From assembly GCA_017449285.1 (NCBI GenBank), contig JAFSJX010000009.1:1-64000 (forward strand): a stretch of DNA of 64,000 nucleotides, given 5' to 3'. Shown in pieces: positions 1-8,706 of the stretch (the first letter of the stretch is position 1; the number at the start of each line of letters is the position of its first letter). The notes beneath the pieces are model-generated. The model was not told the DNA's origin. It did no database searches and saw nothing but the letters and a program-made list of their open reading frames with translations. The position numbers and the translations under genes were made by a program. Origin of the DNA: Treponema sp. (GTDB lineage Bacteria; Spirochaetota; Spirochaetia; Treponematales; Treponemataceae).

Positions 1-372
1 CTTTGCGGCGGCGAGTATATTCAGGACGAGTTCCGCCACGAGCAGAATCTGCTTTTGACATCGGAAGGAAAGAAAATCCTTTTCTGCGGCTGTGCGCATA
101 ACGGCATTCTGAATGTGATGGAAACACTTAAGCGCAAATTTGGAAAAGCCATGCTCCCCGACCTTGTAATTGGCGGCTTTCATCTTATGAAACTCACCGA
201 GTTTTCAGAGGCCGACACCGCCGAAGTCACAAAAATAGCAGACTGCCTCAAAGGCTACAATGCGCATTTTGCGACCTGCCACTGCACCGGTCTTCCGGCT
301 TTCAATCAGATGAAGGAAATCATGGGCGGGCAGCTGACTTATGTGCGGTCGGGGGATGAGGTCGAGGTGTAG
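1..372 (+). CDS. MBL-fold metallo-hydrolase, C-terminal part
   Basis: Reading frame 1 is open from the first base of the window to the TAG at 370-372, so the 5' part lies outside. The visible 123 residues begin within a stretch resembling the 'DxFxHEQ' region of metallo-beta-lactamase-fold proteins, followed by 'ILFCGCAHNGILNVME', where the His is a usual metal ligand of this group. Next come 'DLVIGGFHL' and the 'HFATCHCTG' segment near the C-terminus. This order matches the archaeal-type dihydropterin-ribofuranosyl-aminobenzene phosphate synthase-like branch of the fold, known in bacteria mostly as uncharacterised hydrolases. The substrate cannot be read from this fragment. The HxHxDH active-site motif would be upstream of the window. 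Confidence 0.8.
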   Translation, partial: LCGGEYIQDEFRHEQNLLLTSEGKKILFCGCAHNGILNVMETLKRKFGKAMLPDLVIGGFHLMKLTEFSEADTAEVTKIADCLKGYNAHFATCHCTGLPAFNQMKEIMGGQLTYVRSGDEVEV

Positions 373-404
373 GAAATGATGTCTTCTTGCTTCTTCTACT
401 CATA

Positions 405-433
405 TTGAATATTTTTCCGTTTCTGCTTATAGT
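405..433 (+). promoter_or_regulatory. sigma-70-type promoter, leaderless layout
   Basis: TTGAAT (405-410), a 17-base spacer and TATAGT (428-433) lie directly before the ATG at 440, with only 6 bases between the -10 box and the start codon. Transcription would begin at or within a base or two of the ATG. No Shine-Dalgarno sequence is visible. This is inferred from sequence only. Confidence 0.6.
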
Positions 434-439
434 AACAAT

Positions 440-1390
440 ATGACGATGATACTTTCTGCCTTGCCCTATGGACTTCTGATTGGAGTGCTTTCGATAGGTG
501 TGTACATTTCTTATAAGATTATGAATATCCCTGATTTGACGGTGGACGGCTCATTCGCTGTGGGCGCGGTGACGAATGGTATTCTGTGTCTGTACGGGCA
601 TCCTCTTTTAGGGCTTTTGGTCGGACTCTTTTTTGGAGGACTTGCCGGAATGTGTACAGGGCTTATCCATACTCAGTTGAAGGTGAACCCGATTCTTTCG
701 GGCGTGCTGGTTCAGACAGGGCTGATTTCGGTGAATGTTTTGATTCCGCTTTCTTTCGGGGAAATTACAGCAAAATCTACTTCCTTTGCGATTAACCAGC
801 GGTTTGGTGGCGACACAATTTTTATGATGGTGCAGCGTCTGTTCGGAGTGAAAAATCCTGATACGGTAAAGGTGCTTAGCATTATCGTTCTAGTGCTGGT
901 GATTGCGGTGGTGATTGCGCTGCTGCTTTTGTTCTTCTCTACACAACTGGGTCTTTCGATTCGGGCAACGGGTAACAACGAGGAGATGGTAAAGGCGAGT
1001 TCCATCAACACAAATCTGAACAAGGTGATTGCATTTACGCTGGCGAATGGAATCGTCGGGTTTGCTGGCGCGCTGTATGTGCAGTATATGCGCTCGTATT
1101 CTGAGGGTATCGGGCTTGGTATGCTGGTGACGGCTTTGGCTTCGATTATTATCGGGGAGACTTTGTTTGGAAATCATCGGCTTTTTGCAGGATTTATTAT
1201 CGTGGTGCTTGGTTCTCTGATTTACCGCGTGATTTATGCGTTTGCAATTCGTAACGGCGGTGCGAACGGAATCAAGTTGTTTTCTTCAGTGATTGTGATT
1301 CTGTTTATTGCCTTCAGCGTAATTCGGAAAAAAGTGGCTGAAAAACGGGCGTTTGATAAGGCGCAGGAGGAAGCCAATGCTGGAAATTAA
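440..1390 (+). CDS. ABC transporter permease (TrpY/COG4120 type)
   Basis: This 316-residue, very hydrophobic protein has about eight to nine predicted membrane spans, including 'VLSIIVLVLVIAVVIALLLLF'-type stretches. The segment 'LGLSIRATGNNEEMVKASSINT' matches the cytoplasmic coupling loop of permeases in the branched-chain/BmpA/TrpXYZ group ('RAtGdN..ma...G'). It is first in a permease, ATPase, binding-protein operon, and its stop overlaps the ATPase start by 14 bases. The importer probably takes up a small aromatic or nucleoside-like compound, but the substrate is not readable. The start at 440 has no ribosome-binding site and fits a leaderless mRNA. An ATG at 446 is an in-frame alternative. 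Confidence 0.85.
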   Translation: MTMILSALPYGLLIGVLSIGVYISYKIMNIPDLTVDGSFAVGAVTNGILCLYGHPLLGLLVGLFFGGLAGMCTGLIHTQLKVNPILSGVLVQTGLISVNVLIPLSFGEITAKSTSFAINQRFGGDTIFMMVQRLFGVKNPDTVKVLSIIVLVLVIAVVIALLLLFFSTQLGLSIRATGNNEEMVKASSINTNLNKVIAFTLANGIVGFAGALYVQYMRSYSEGIGLGMLVTALASIIIGETLFGNHRLFAGFIIVVLGSLIYRVIYAFAIRNGGANGIKLFSSVIVILFIAFSVIRKKVAEKRAFDKAQEEANAGN

Positions 1391-2153
1391 GAATCTGAAT
1401 GTAGTTTTCAACAAGGGTTCTGCGATGGAAAAAAAAGCCCTGCAGAATGTGAATCTTTCGATTGATGACGGAGATTTTGTTTCGGTTATTGGCTCAAACG
1501 GAGCGGGAAAATCAACGCTTTTGAATGCGATTTTCGGGCTGGTGAAGATTACTTCCGGCTCTATTCGGCTGAACGGCAAAGACATAACGATGCTGCCATC
1601 CTACAAGCGGGCGAAAAAAATTGGAATCTTGTTTCAGAATCCGCTTTTGGGCACGGCTCCCGACATGACGATTGAGGAAAATTTGGTGCTTGCGAGCGCG
1701 AAAATCAAGCATAAGCCGTTTTCTTTGGCGATTACGGCAGGAAACCGTTTAAAACTAGTGGAAGATTTGAAGACTCTGGACATCGGACTTGAAAATCGGC
1801 TCAAAACAAATGTGGGGCTTTTGAGCGGCGGTCAGAGGCAGGCGCTTACGCTTTTGATGGCAACGAGTGCCCAGCCTGACCTTCTTCTGCTTGATGAGCA
1901 TACGGCGGCACTTGACCCGCAGACGGCAATCAAAATCATGGAAAAAACGGCTTCTATCGTGGCGGAGAAAAAATTGACCACGCTGATGATTACGCACAAT
2001 GTGCAGAATGCCATCGAATACGGTAACAAACTTCTTTTGATGGATGGCGGAAAAATCATCAAAATTATCGGCGGAGAGGAAAAGAAAAATCTTACGGTGG
2101 CAGACATCATGACGCTCTATCAGAACAATTTGAGCGACAAGATGATTTTATAG
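1377..2153 (+). CDS. ABC transporter ATP-binding protein (TrpZ/COG1101 type)
   Basis: This 258-residue ABC ATPase has Walker A 'GSNGAGKST' at residues 39-47, a signature 'LLSGGQRQALTLLMA' near 143-157, and Walker B 'LLLLDEHTAALDP' near 166-178. The H-loop follows in 'LMITHN'. The ATG at 1377 is preferred over an upstream in-frame TTG at 1353 because AGGAGG sits at 1365-1370. The predicted N-terminus 'MLEIKNLNVVF' is also typical of the family. The gene starts 14 bases before the permease stop, so translation is probably coupled. It energises the permease at 440-1390 together with the lipoprotein binding protein at 2177-3187. Confidence 0.9.
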   Translation: MLEIKNLNVVFNKGSAMEKKALQNVNLSIDDGDFVSVIGSNGAGKSTLLNAIFGLVKITSGSIRLNGKDITMLPSYKRAKKIGILFQNPLLGTAPDMTIEENLVLASAKIKHKPFSLAITAGNRLKLVEDLKTLDIGLENRLKTNVGLLSGGQRQALTLLMATSAQPDLLLLDEHTAALDPQTAIKIMEKTASIVAEKKLTTLMITHNVQNAIEYGNKLLLMDGGKIIKIIGGEEKKNLTVADIMTLYQNNLSDKMIL

Positions 2154-2176
2154 GCTTTAATTAGAGAGGTATAAAT

Positions 2177-3187
2177 ATGAAAAAAATGACGAAAGCGGTT
2201 CTTGCCGCGGCTTCAATCGCATCGGTTTTTGCTTTTGCTTCGTGTAATGGCAAAAAGGAATCAAAAAAAGTGACGGTCGGCATCGTCCAGCAGATGAATC
2301 ACAATTCGCTCAACACGATTTCTGATTCAATCAAAGGTCGTCTTGCAGAACTCGGCTACAACGATGCCAACTGCACCATTCTGTTCAAGCAGGGCGACAA
2401 CGACATGACCATGCTATCTCAGATTTCTGAGGAATTTGTCAATCAGAAGGCTGATGTGGTGGTTGCAATCGCTACAAAGGCGGCAAATGCTGCCCTAAAT
2501 GCAACAGACGCAGGAATTCCGATGGTGTTTGCTGCCTGTGCTGATCCGGTCGGCGCAAAACTTTTGCAGAATCTGGAAGAGCCGGAAGGCCTCGTAACGG
2601 GAACTTCGCAGTCTATCCCAGTAGATCAGATTATAGAATTTGCCCGCAAGATTCAGCCGAACCTGACAAGAATTGGAATCATCCACACGACCGGCGAGAC
2701 AAACGCGCAGGCTACGGTAAACAAGGCAATCAAATATCTGGACAGCATCAAGATGGCGTATGCAGACCACACAATCGATGATGCCACGGTCATTCAGGAG
2801 ACGATTAAAATTATGAAGGGCGAAGGCTGTCAGGCGGTTTTTGTTGCAAACGACAATAAACTTGCAACTCACGGAAACATGGCAATTCTCTCAAATGCCT
2901 GCCTTGAAAACGGCTTCCCACTGTACTGCGCGGCGGACAGTCAGGTTGAGGACGGCGGTTTTGCAAATATTGGCATCACTTACACTGACCTTGGACGCGA
3001 CACGGCCGACATGGTGGACAAAATCTTGAAGGGAACTCCTGTCTCAAAGATTCCAGTCAAGTTCTATCTGAAGGCAGAAGATTTGAAAATCTTCGTAAAC
3101 CCAATTGTAACTAAGGCTTTGGGAATTACGCTTCCGACTGACGTGACATCTTCAAAGAATTTTGTTGAAGTGACACCGATCGAGTAA
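2177..3187 (+). CDS. ABC substrate-binding lipoprotein (COG2984/TrpX family)
   Basis: This 336-residue lipoprotein has an N-terminal signal 'MKKMTKAVLAAASIASVFAF' ending in the lipobox 'AFASC' (Cys 23). The mature part 'VTVGIVQQMNHNSLNTISDS' begins a periplasmic-binding-protein type I fold. It includes 'DVVVAIATKAANAALNA' and 'IPMVFAACADPVGAKLL', the hallmark segments of the COG2984 family that contains the tryptophan-binding TrpX. The gene lies 23 bases after the ATPase, with a GAGAGG ribosome-binding site. Lipidation would anchor it to the inner membrane, facing the permease. Tryptophan or another small aromatic compound is a guess from the family; the sequence alone does not decide. Confidence 0.85.
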   Translation: MKKMTKAVLAAASIASVFAFASCNGKKESKKVTVGIVQQMNHNSLNTISDSIKGRLAELGYNDANCTILFKQGDNDMTMLSQISEEFVNQKADVVVAIATKAANAALNATDAGIPMVFAACADPVGAKLLQNLEEPEGLVTGTSQSIPVDQIIEFARKIQPNLTRIGIIHTTGETNAQATVNKAIKYLDSIKMAYADHTIDDATVIQETIKIMKGEGCQAVFVANDNKLATHGNMAILSNACLENGFPLYCAADSQVEDGGFANIGITYTDLGRDTADMVDKILKGTPVSKIPVKFYLKAEDLKIFVNPIVTKALGITLPTDVTSSKNFVEVTPIE

Positions 3188-3211
3188 AAATTTGTAAAAA
3201 TAAAGGGTAAT

Positions 3212-4069
3212 ATGTCTTATCAATTAATAGTAAAAAAATTTTTTCTATTGATTCTTGTAGTTTGCGTCATTCTTGCAGGATGTGGCACAACTAAAAAGAC
3301 TTCGGCTTCTATGACGTATGCCGACTTTAAGGCTCTGTCCCCCGAACAGCAGAAAAAAACTTTTTCAAAAATGACGGGGGCAGAGATTTATGCGCTGGTA
3401 AAAGAAAGTGATGAAAATTGGCCAGTAACTGCGTATGACCTCATCTCTCCGAAAAATGCGAAAGACACCATCGTTCTGTTTGATTCAAACGGAGTCCTTC
3501 ATTTTAATCTTGCATGGCCTTGTTACGGAGGATTCTTGCCCGAAAGCATCATCTCAATCGGGGAACTTTCTGGTACGATGGATGTAAGTCGTGACGGCGG
3601 AGATGGCGGTTGCTCAATGTCCAGCGGAAAAAATGCAGACGGCACATACCCGAATGATTCTCAGAGGAGCGTTCCTAAGTCATCTGCAAAAGTTCGTATC
3701 GGTACATTCGACATAGATGCGTACAAAAAAGTGATGGATATTGTCACTAACGGTCAAAATGACGAAATACGCTTGTCCATGCTGGCAGAACTTGGCTATG
3801 CAAAAGACATTGCCGAACGATTTATTTCTGACCAGGCGGCATGGCTTCATCGTGACGAAGTTGCAGGAAAAGACAATATTGCGGACGGGGCGAAGAAAGC
3901 AGGTCATACGGTGGAAAGCAAATATGGCTACTATGGGGTGACTGCGCCTTGGAAAGTTGGCGATTTGAATCTTTCGGGAATGGCGGGGCAGCTAAACACC
4001 GTACTCCGCTGGGGAACGCTCTGTGACTCAGGACTGATTTATAACACTGGTACGGCAGAGATTCACTAA
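3212..4069 (+). CDS. Lipoprotein of unknown function
   Basis: The 285-residue product starts with a basic-hydrophobic signal 'KKFFLLILVVCVILAGC' (lipobox LAGC). The mature region begins with a helical, polar segment 'MTYADFKALSPEQQKKTFSKMTGAEIY'. It continues with a region rich in Gly, Asp and Ser ('SRDGGDGGCSMSSGKNADGTYP'), which could be an exposed loop. No catalytic motif or known domain was recognised. An AGGG ribosome-binding site lies 5 to 8 bases before the ATG. It follows the ABC importer by 24 bases, so it may be co-transcribed, but nothing ties it functionally to transport. Confidence 0.65.
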   Translation: MSYQLIVKKFFLLILVVCVILAGCGTTKKTSASMTYADFKALSPEQQKKTFSKMTGAEIYALVKESDENWPVTAYDLISPKNAKDTIVLFDSNGVLHFNLAWPCYGGFLPESIISIGELSGTMDVSRDGGDGGCSMSSGKNADGTYPNDSQRSVPKSSAKVRIGTFDIDAYKKVMDIVTNGQNDEIRLSMLAELGYAKDIAERFISDQAAWLHRDEVAGKDNIADGAKKAGHTVESKYGYYGVTAPWKVGDLNLSGMAGQLNTVLRWGTLCDSGLIYNTGTAEIH

Positions 4070-4077
4070 CAGCACAA

Positions 4078-4106
4078 TAGACTTTTCCACGGTTGTCGGG
4101 TATACT
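4078..4106 (+). promoter_or_regulatory. sigma-70-type promoter, leaderless layout
   Basis: TAGACT (4078-4083), a 17-base spacer and TATACT (4101-4106) end 7 bases before the ATG at 4114. This is the same geometry as the promoter before the permease at 440. No Shine-Dalgarno sequence fits in the 7-base gap. Confidence 0.6.
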
Positions 4107-4113
4107 TTGTGGT

Positions 4114-4713
4114 ATGGATAAAAACAAATTTTTTCTCGGGGTTATGATTGCGGTGGTCGGGCTGTTTATGTTGCTGTCGCCGGATTCGTTCATAAAGTTT
4201 GCGGTGGTGATTCTTGGAGTCGCGCTGATTTTTGACGGAATTTTTATTCTGGTTGCGGTGCGCAATCTGGTGACGGATAAGCATTACGCTTTTGTGATGG
4301 CGGTACATGGCTGGTTGAGCATTGCCGTCGGAGCGGTAGCCGTATGTATTCCGCTGGTGCTGGCGGATATTTTCTGGGGGATTATGGCATATACGATTGC
4401 GGTGTATCTTTTGGTCGCGGCGGCGATGGAAATTTATGCGATTAATATGCTGAGCCGTAACGGAATCTCCACCAAAAAATCAATCTTTGAAGTAATTATT
4501 TGCCTTGTCCTTTCGATTATACTTTTTATGCTGCCTTCGCAAACGATTGGTCATGCGGCGGTGTATGTGTGCGGTGTCATTCTGTTGATTTCTGGAGTTT
4601 CGTTCGCATTGGTGCAGTGGAAGCTCAAGCCGATTATCATTCAGCCAGACAGCGTTATAGATGACATTGAGGATGTGATTGCAGATGAAGCCGAAAGTGG
4701 CGCGGCGGAGTAG
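4114..4713 (+). CDS. HdeD-like membrane protein (DUF308)
   Basis: This 199-residue integral membrane protein has six evenly spaced hydrophobic helices, beginning 'FFLGVMIAVVGLFMLLSPDS' and including 'AVHGWLSIAVGAVAVCIPLVLADIF' and 'IICLVLSIILFMLPSQTIG'. The paired-helix pattern with short loops is that of the DUF308/HdeD family of acid-stress-related membrane proteins. The C-terminal tail is acidic ('DDIEDVIADEAESGAAE') and probably cytoplasmic. I chose the ATG at 4114 over an in-frame TTG at 4093 because the TTG lies upstream of the predicted -10 box and neither has a ribosome-binding site. The mRNA may be leaderless. Confidence 0.7.
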   Translation: MDKNKFFLGVMIAVVGLFMLLSPDSFIKFAVVILGVALIFDGIFILVAVRNLVTDKHYAFVMAVHGWLSIAVGAVAVCIPLVLADIFWGIMAYTIAVYLLVAAAMEIYAINMLSRNGISTKKSIFEVIICLVLSIILFMLPSQTIGHAAVYVCGVILLISGVSFALVQWKLKPIIIQPDSVIDDIEDVIADEAESGAAE

Positions 4714-4719
4714 GACAGT

Positions 4720-5412
4720 ATGGTAGAAGTGCGGAATGTTGAGGTGTACGGGCTTGACCGCGCCTTGAATGCCAAGGGAAATTCCTTTAACGTGGGCGAC
4801 ATTGATACTACCGTTGCCTTTGACAAATCTGACGAAAACAAGCAGTGGAAAGTGGCGAAAATTCTTGGCGGAAACAAAGACCCGCATCAGAGCCATGACG
4901 CATTCTTAAAGGGAATCTTGGTTTCGTTCGATTTGAAATACAGTCAGGCTTTTACGCCGGAATTGCAGCGGTATCATTTTTTGGAAATCGTGATGAGTCA
5001 GTCTACCATGCATTCACTCAAAAAATTTATGGAGAACGGATTTGACCCATACAGCCCTTATGTGACGCAGGAAAGCAAAAGTCAGGTGCGCCGCCTGTAC
5101 GAAGCGTTTGACCGTACACAGAATGAACTGAAAGCCGCAGATGTTCCGGGCGCAGATGTGTCGCTGGTGCAGAAAAAACGGCGCGAAAACTACGAGGCAT
5201 TTATGCGTCTGCGGCACAATATTCCTGGCGGTTTTGAGATGTGGGAGACAATCACGACGAATTATTTGCAGCTCAAAACAATTTGCATTCAGCGTACCAA
5301 TCATCGTCAGCGAGAGGACTGGAACGCCTTTATTCGCGCTTGCTTTGCTATGCCGCATTTCTGCGAGTTGACCGGCTTATCAGAAGAATCTCTGGGTCTG
5401 AAAGATATATAA
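4720..5412 (+). CDS. Conserved hypothetical protein
   Basis: This soluble 230-residue protein has no signal peptide or membrane span. Recognisable conserved blocks are 'VRNVEVYGLDRALNAKGN' at the N-terminus, 'RYHFLEIVMSQSTMHSL' near residues 86-104, and 'GFEMWETITTNYLQLKTICIQR' with 'REDWNAF' toward the C-terminus. I recall very similar blocks in hypothetical proteins of anaerobic Firmicutes and their phages, so a phage-associated origin is possible. The block with stacked Gln, Lys and Arg loosely recalls flavin-dependent thymidylate synthase, but that enzyme's RHR signature is absent. It lies 6 bases after the HdeD-like gene, and its stop is 4 bases from the convergent gene at 5417. Confidence 0.6.
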   Translation: MVEVRNVEVYGLDRALNAKGNSFNVGDIDTTVAFDKSDENKQWKVAKILGGNKDPHQSHDAFLKGILVSFDLKYSQAFTPELQRYHFLEIVMSQSTMHSLKKFMENGFDPYSPYVTQESKSQVRRLYEAFDRTQNELKAADVPGADVSLVQKKRRENYEAFMRLRHNIPGGFEMWETITTNYLQLKTICIQRTNHRQREDWNAFIRACFAMPHFCELTGLSEESLGLKDI

Positions 5413-5416
5413 ACCG

Positions 5417-7444
5417 TTACTGTGCGGAAGCGGCTTGTGCGGCGGACTGTTGCTTTTGCACGGCAGCTTTTACGGCTTCGGCAAAAAGTTTGTTCTGGTC
5501 GTTGCGCAACGGTACGCTAAAAGCAGGTCCGCCGTCTTTTTCGTTGATGCGATAAATCTTTGAAGAATCTGTCGCATACGCAGGACTTGACTTGCTGTTG
5601 AGCCACCAATCCAGTACGGCAACAACACACAGCGCGTATTTTATCAGGTTGGCATTATTTGCAGCCGTATCTTTTACGTTACGCTTTGCTCCCAAAAGCA
5701 CGTCCATGCGCTTGGAAACAATATTCGGAACATCAAATTCGTAGCGCGTCCAGGGGTTTGCAATACCGTGAACCGTACCCCGTTCTTTTGCGGCAGAATC
5801 TGCGCTTCTGGAGATGGTTTCAAATATGTTTTTTAAAAATGGCGCGCGAAGGCAAAGCGGCCGGTATTGATTGTCGCGCATCGGCTTTTCAAGGAGCAAC
5901 TGCTCAAATTCGTAGTAGGGGAAAAAGTTATAGCGCGTCTGCCACAGGAGCGACGTAATCAGTTTTTTGCCAAAATTGCTTGTCTTAAAGTCAGCCTGAC
6001 TGTACTGCTTGTTTACCAGTTCCAAAAGTTCGTCAAGGTAATGCTTTTCAAACAGCGATTCACGGTAGGCAGACCAGTCATTGAGCGCGGCGGGAAGCGT
6101 ATCTTTTTCGCTGTCGTCTTCATTCATCTCTGCGGTAAACTGTACGTTGCGCAAGCCCTGAAAAATGTCTTCTGAAATGCGCAGAAGAACCATTGTAATC
6201 ATCATAGGATTCTGCGGGGCAATGACATTGTATCCGTCCTCAAAATCGTAGAGCGGCTCAAAGTATGGGAACATATCGGGCATGGACTCCAAGTGGTCAA
6301 AGCCTGCCTGCGGAAAGAGCGTGTTCAAAAGATTCAGACCGGCACGAACAAGGTCAGATTTTTCTTCTTCTGGTTTCTTTTCTTCTTCTTGGACAGGTTC
6401 TTCTTCGGGTTTTTCTTCTTCGGTTTCAGCGGCTTTTTTTGCCCCTGCTTTTTGCGGAAGAATCAAGTCAAATTTGGTAATTCCAAGAAAAGTAAAAATA
6501 GCGGCGGTCTGCGTGGTGAAAAAATAGGGGAAGACTTCGTATTTATAGGAACACATACGCATCAAAAGCGGATACAATCCCTTGATAATCTGCGTGTACA
6601 CATAAATCCATTCGGTCAGACCTTCTTTTGAGAGCTTGACCAATGCTTCTTTGTCGGATTTAGGGTATTTCATTAAATCGTTGTAGACATCTTTGAAAAT
6701 ATTGGAGATAGTCTGTTCTCCAAGGTAATAAATTTTAAGCAAATCACGGTACACCGCTTTGATAAACTGAGTCATCATGCCGACAGTTACGTTTTCTGGG
6801 TGACCTTGCAAGTCGATGGCTGTCGTTTTAATCTGTCCCATCGTCCAATTGCCCACGGTGCGCAAGAACCGAAATTTTTCCTGGTCGTCACGGGCAATTT
6901 TTTCTTTGTAAGATTCGGGCGAAATCTGAATAATTGACTTTACGGTATTCATAAAATTTTGCAGATGGTCAATGTGCATTTTAAGCGTGTATTCGATGAA
7001 TCCCCTGCTGACCAGTTCAGTTCCGTTTTTCCTGAATTTGCGGACAAAATTGAAGATACCGTAGTTTTGCTTGATTTTATAGTCATCGCTCATCATCAGT
7101 TTGTCCATAAGGGCCGCTTCTTTGGACGGAATAGCAGGGAGACCGTCAATGTTGATTTTTCTTTTTGGCGTTGAATCTTCTTTTGTTTCTTCACTGGATG
7201 CTCGTGTGCGGGCAGTTATTGCGGCGACATCACCGGCAGATTTTCCCGAGGTACGGTGCGCATAAGTCACGCTTTTTTTGGGCAGCGCAGAATAGTCAAT
7301 CGGCTTTGATTTTTCGGTGAAAATTTCTCCGCCAAGAACCTTTGTCATGCGGGCGGCTTCTTCCGCTGAAATTGCGCCAATATTTTTTCGGGTATTGTCT
7401 AGCGTTCCCGGTTCCCATTTTGCTTGTGGTCTGCCATCACTCAT
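5417..7444 (-). CDS. Large conserved hypothetical protein, probably spirochaete-specific
   Basis: This 675-residue cytoplasmic protein has no signal peptide. The first 115 residues are polar and low-complexity. Two mostly helical regions follow (about 120-340 and 390-600), split by a Glu/Lys/Pro-rich linker near 345-372 with repeated 'PEEE' and 'KKPEEE' elements. Aromatic-rich stretches such as 'SYKYEVFPYFFTTQTAAIFTFLGI' recur in both halves, suggesting a two-domain internal duplication. The C-terminus ends in an Ala/Gln-rich tail. A GAGG ribosome-binding site precedes the ATG at 7444. It is 15 bases downstream of the DUF2804 gene and probably co-transcribed with it. I do not recognise a family with a known function. 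Confidence 0.7.
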   Translation of the reverse strand: MSDGRPQAKWEPGTLDNTRKNIGAISAEEAARMTKVLGGEIFTEKSKPIDYSALPKKSVTYAHRTSGKSAGDVAAITARTRASSEETKEDSTPKRKINIDGLPAIPSKEAALMDKLMMSDDYKIKQNYGIFNFVRKFRKNGTELVSRGFIEYTLKMHIDHLQNFMNTVKSIIQISPESYKEKIARDDQEKFRFLRTVGNWTMGQIKTTAIDLQGHPENVTVGMMTQFIKAVYRDLLKIYYLGEQTISNIFKDVYNDLMKYPKSDKEALVKLSKEGLTEWIYVYTQIIKGLYPLLMRMCSYKYEVFPYFFTTQTAAIFTFLGITKFDLILPQKAGAKKAAETEEEKPEEEPVQEEEKKPEEEKSDLVRAGLNLLNTLFPQAGFDHLESMPDMFPYFEPLYDFEDGYNVIAPQNPMMITMVLLRISEDIFQGLRNVQFTAEMNEDDSEKDTLPAALNDWSAYRESLFEKHYLDELLELVNKQYSQADFKTSNFGKKLITSLLWQTRYNFFPYYEFEQLLLEKPMRDNQYRPLCLRAPFLKNIFETISRSADSAAKERGTVHGIANPWTRYEFDVPNIVSKRMDVLLGAKRNVKDTAANNANLIKYALCVVAVLDWWLNSKSSPAYATDSSKIYRINEKDGGPAFSVPLRNDQNKLFAEAVKAAVQKQQSAAQAASAQ

Positions 7445-7459
7445 CGCTAACCTCGGTTT

Positions 7460-8530
7460 TTATAGACGAAGCATCTGCTTCCGAACGATTCCCTCAACAT
7501 TGTGAAGGACGATTGATTCATTTTCCTGCGTTTTCAGCACGCCTTCAAATGTGCCAAGTATCGTATGAACTTGTGTCCGTGCGATAACGAATGTATTGTC
7601 GCGGAAATGGTCAGAAATTGGCGTAAAAGTCAAATCGACCATATTCTCCGTGTCTTGAATAATCCAATTTTCGCGCAACCCTAATGAATGTGTAATCAGC
7701 ACTGGAGGGAGCGGCGTACATTGCCCGTCTACAAACAAAAAATTTTCGTTTATATTCTCAATATCGACAGATTCTTCTGCCTGCATAACGATTTTAAAGG
7801 ACACGTGTTTTTGCCCAATCATTCCTGTGGCAAGCGCGATTTCGCAAGCGGAAACAAAATTATAATAGGAACGGTTGATGTTCAGAAATGCGTTGCCGTC
7901 AGTTTTTTCCATGGGAACGGCATCGTTGCGCTTTGTCTTGTCCAAAGAAAGAGACCCATGAATGACGGCGGTACAAGCGTAACTTGCGTTGCAGCGGCTT
8001 TTTGTCGGAGCGGGAACAACGGCAGTCATTTCGCAGGTGTGGGGGTTGCGGTAGTGTGCCAGAAAAGCCGCGTTTGCCGAAGGACGCACCGAATCTCCGT
8101 TCATGTTGAAAATCAGGGAGAACCGATTGCGTTCGTGGTCCCAGCTGATTCTGATGTAACGTTTTTTGTTGAAACTCGCACAATAGCCCGCGACCAAATT
8201 ATGGGGAATGAACCTGCGGCGGGGTCCCATAAATGAGCGGTAGGCGAATTTTCGATTGGTCTCTTTGTTCCAAAAATTGACTTCCGCATACCCAAAAATC
8301 TTTTGGTCAAAAAATTCCACGATACCGATATATGAACCAATATTGAACATAAAGACAAGCGAACTCTTTATGCGGAAATTCGTGAGGAATTGAGGGAATG
8401 GTATGCCGCTAAACGGTGCTTTTACATTGCGTATGTCCAGCCGCTTGGGAAACCCCGCAAACGTTCCGAACACACATTTTCCATTCTGCACAATATGCTC
8501 TGGCGGCTCAGTTACTGTACGCGAATACAA
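7460..8530 (-). CDS. DUF2804-family protein
   Basis: The 356-residue product resembles DUF2804 proteins, which are common in Treponema and have no established function. Recognisable blocks are 'GIPFPQFLTNFRIK', 'SYIGIVEFFDQKIFGYAEVNFWN', and the strongly conserved 'YRSFMGPRRRFIPHNLVAGYCASF'. The protein is beta-rich and lacks a signal peptide. The start appears to be a TTG at 8530: no ATG or GTG precedes the conserved region in frame, AGAGGT lies 5 bases upstream, and a TATAAT (8553-8548, minus strand) sits close before it, giving a leader of roughly 10 bases. It probably heads a two-gene unit with the 675-residue protein. Confidence 0.65.
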   Translation of the reverse strand: MYSRTVTEPPEHIVQNGKCVFGTFAGFPKRLDIRNVKAPFSGIPFPQFLTNFRIKSSLVFMFNIGSYIGIVEFFDQKIFGYAEVNFWNKETNRKFAYRSFMGPRRRFIPHNLVAGYCASFNKKRYIRISWDHERNRFSLIFNMNGDSVRPSANAAFLAHYRNPHTCEMTAVVPAPTKSRCNASYACTAVIHGSLSLDKTKRNDAVPMEKTDGNAFLNINRSYYNFVSACEIALATGMIGQKHVSFKIVMQAEESVDIENINENFLFVDGQCTPLPPVLITHSLGLRENWIIQDTENMVDLTFTPISDHFRDNTFVIARTQVHTILGTFEGVLKTQENESIVLHNVEGIVRKQMLRL

Positions 8531-8642
8531 ACACTACCTCTGCACAAATTATAATACCATTATTATATATAAAAGAACTTGTAATGGCAAATGGATTTTG
8601 CAAAGAGGGTCTGCTTACACTAATACGTAAGCGATTTTTTTC

Positions 8643-8671
8643 TTGTGAATTCCCGATTTTGCTACTAAAAT
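8643..8671 (+). promoter_or_regulatory. Promoter of the beta-CASP nuclease gene
   Basis: TTGTGA (8643-8648), a 17-base spacer and TAAAAT (8666-8671) precede a CAGGGGG ribosome-binding region and the ATG at 8707. The same hexamer pair with identical spacing occurs before the M15 peptidase gene at 50647. Confidence 0.55.
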
Positions 8672-8706
8672 AAAAAAAAGGGATTCTTTCAGCAGGGGGC
8701 GAATGT

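Noticed and set aside
4720-5412. Flavin-dependent thymidylate synthase (ThyX)
   Set aside because: A C-terminal block looks loosely similar, but the RHR-type signature and FAD-binding residues are not present.
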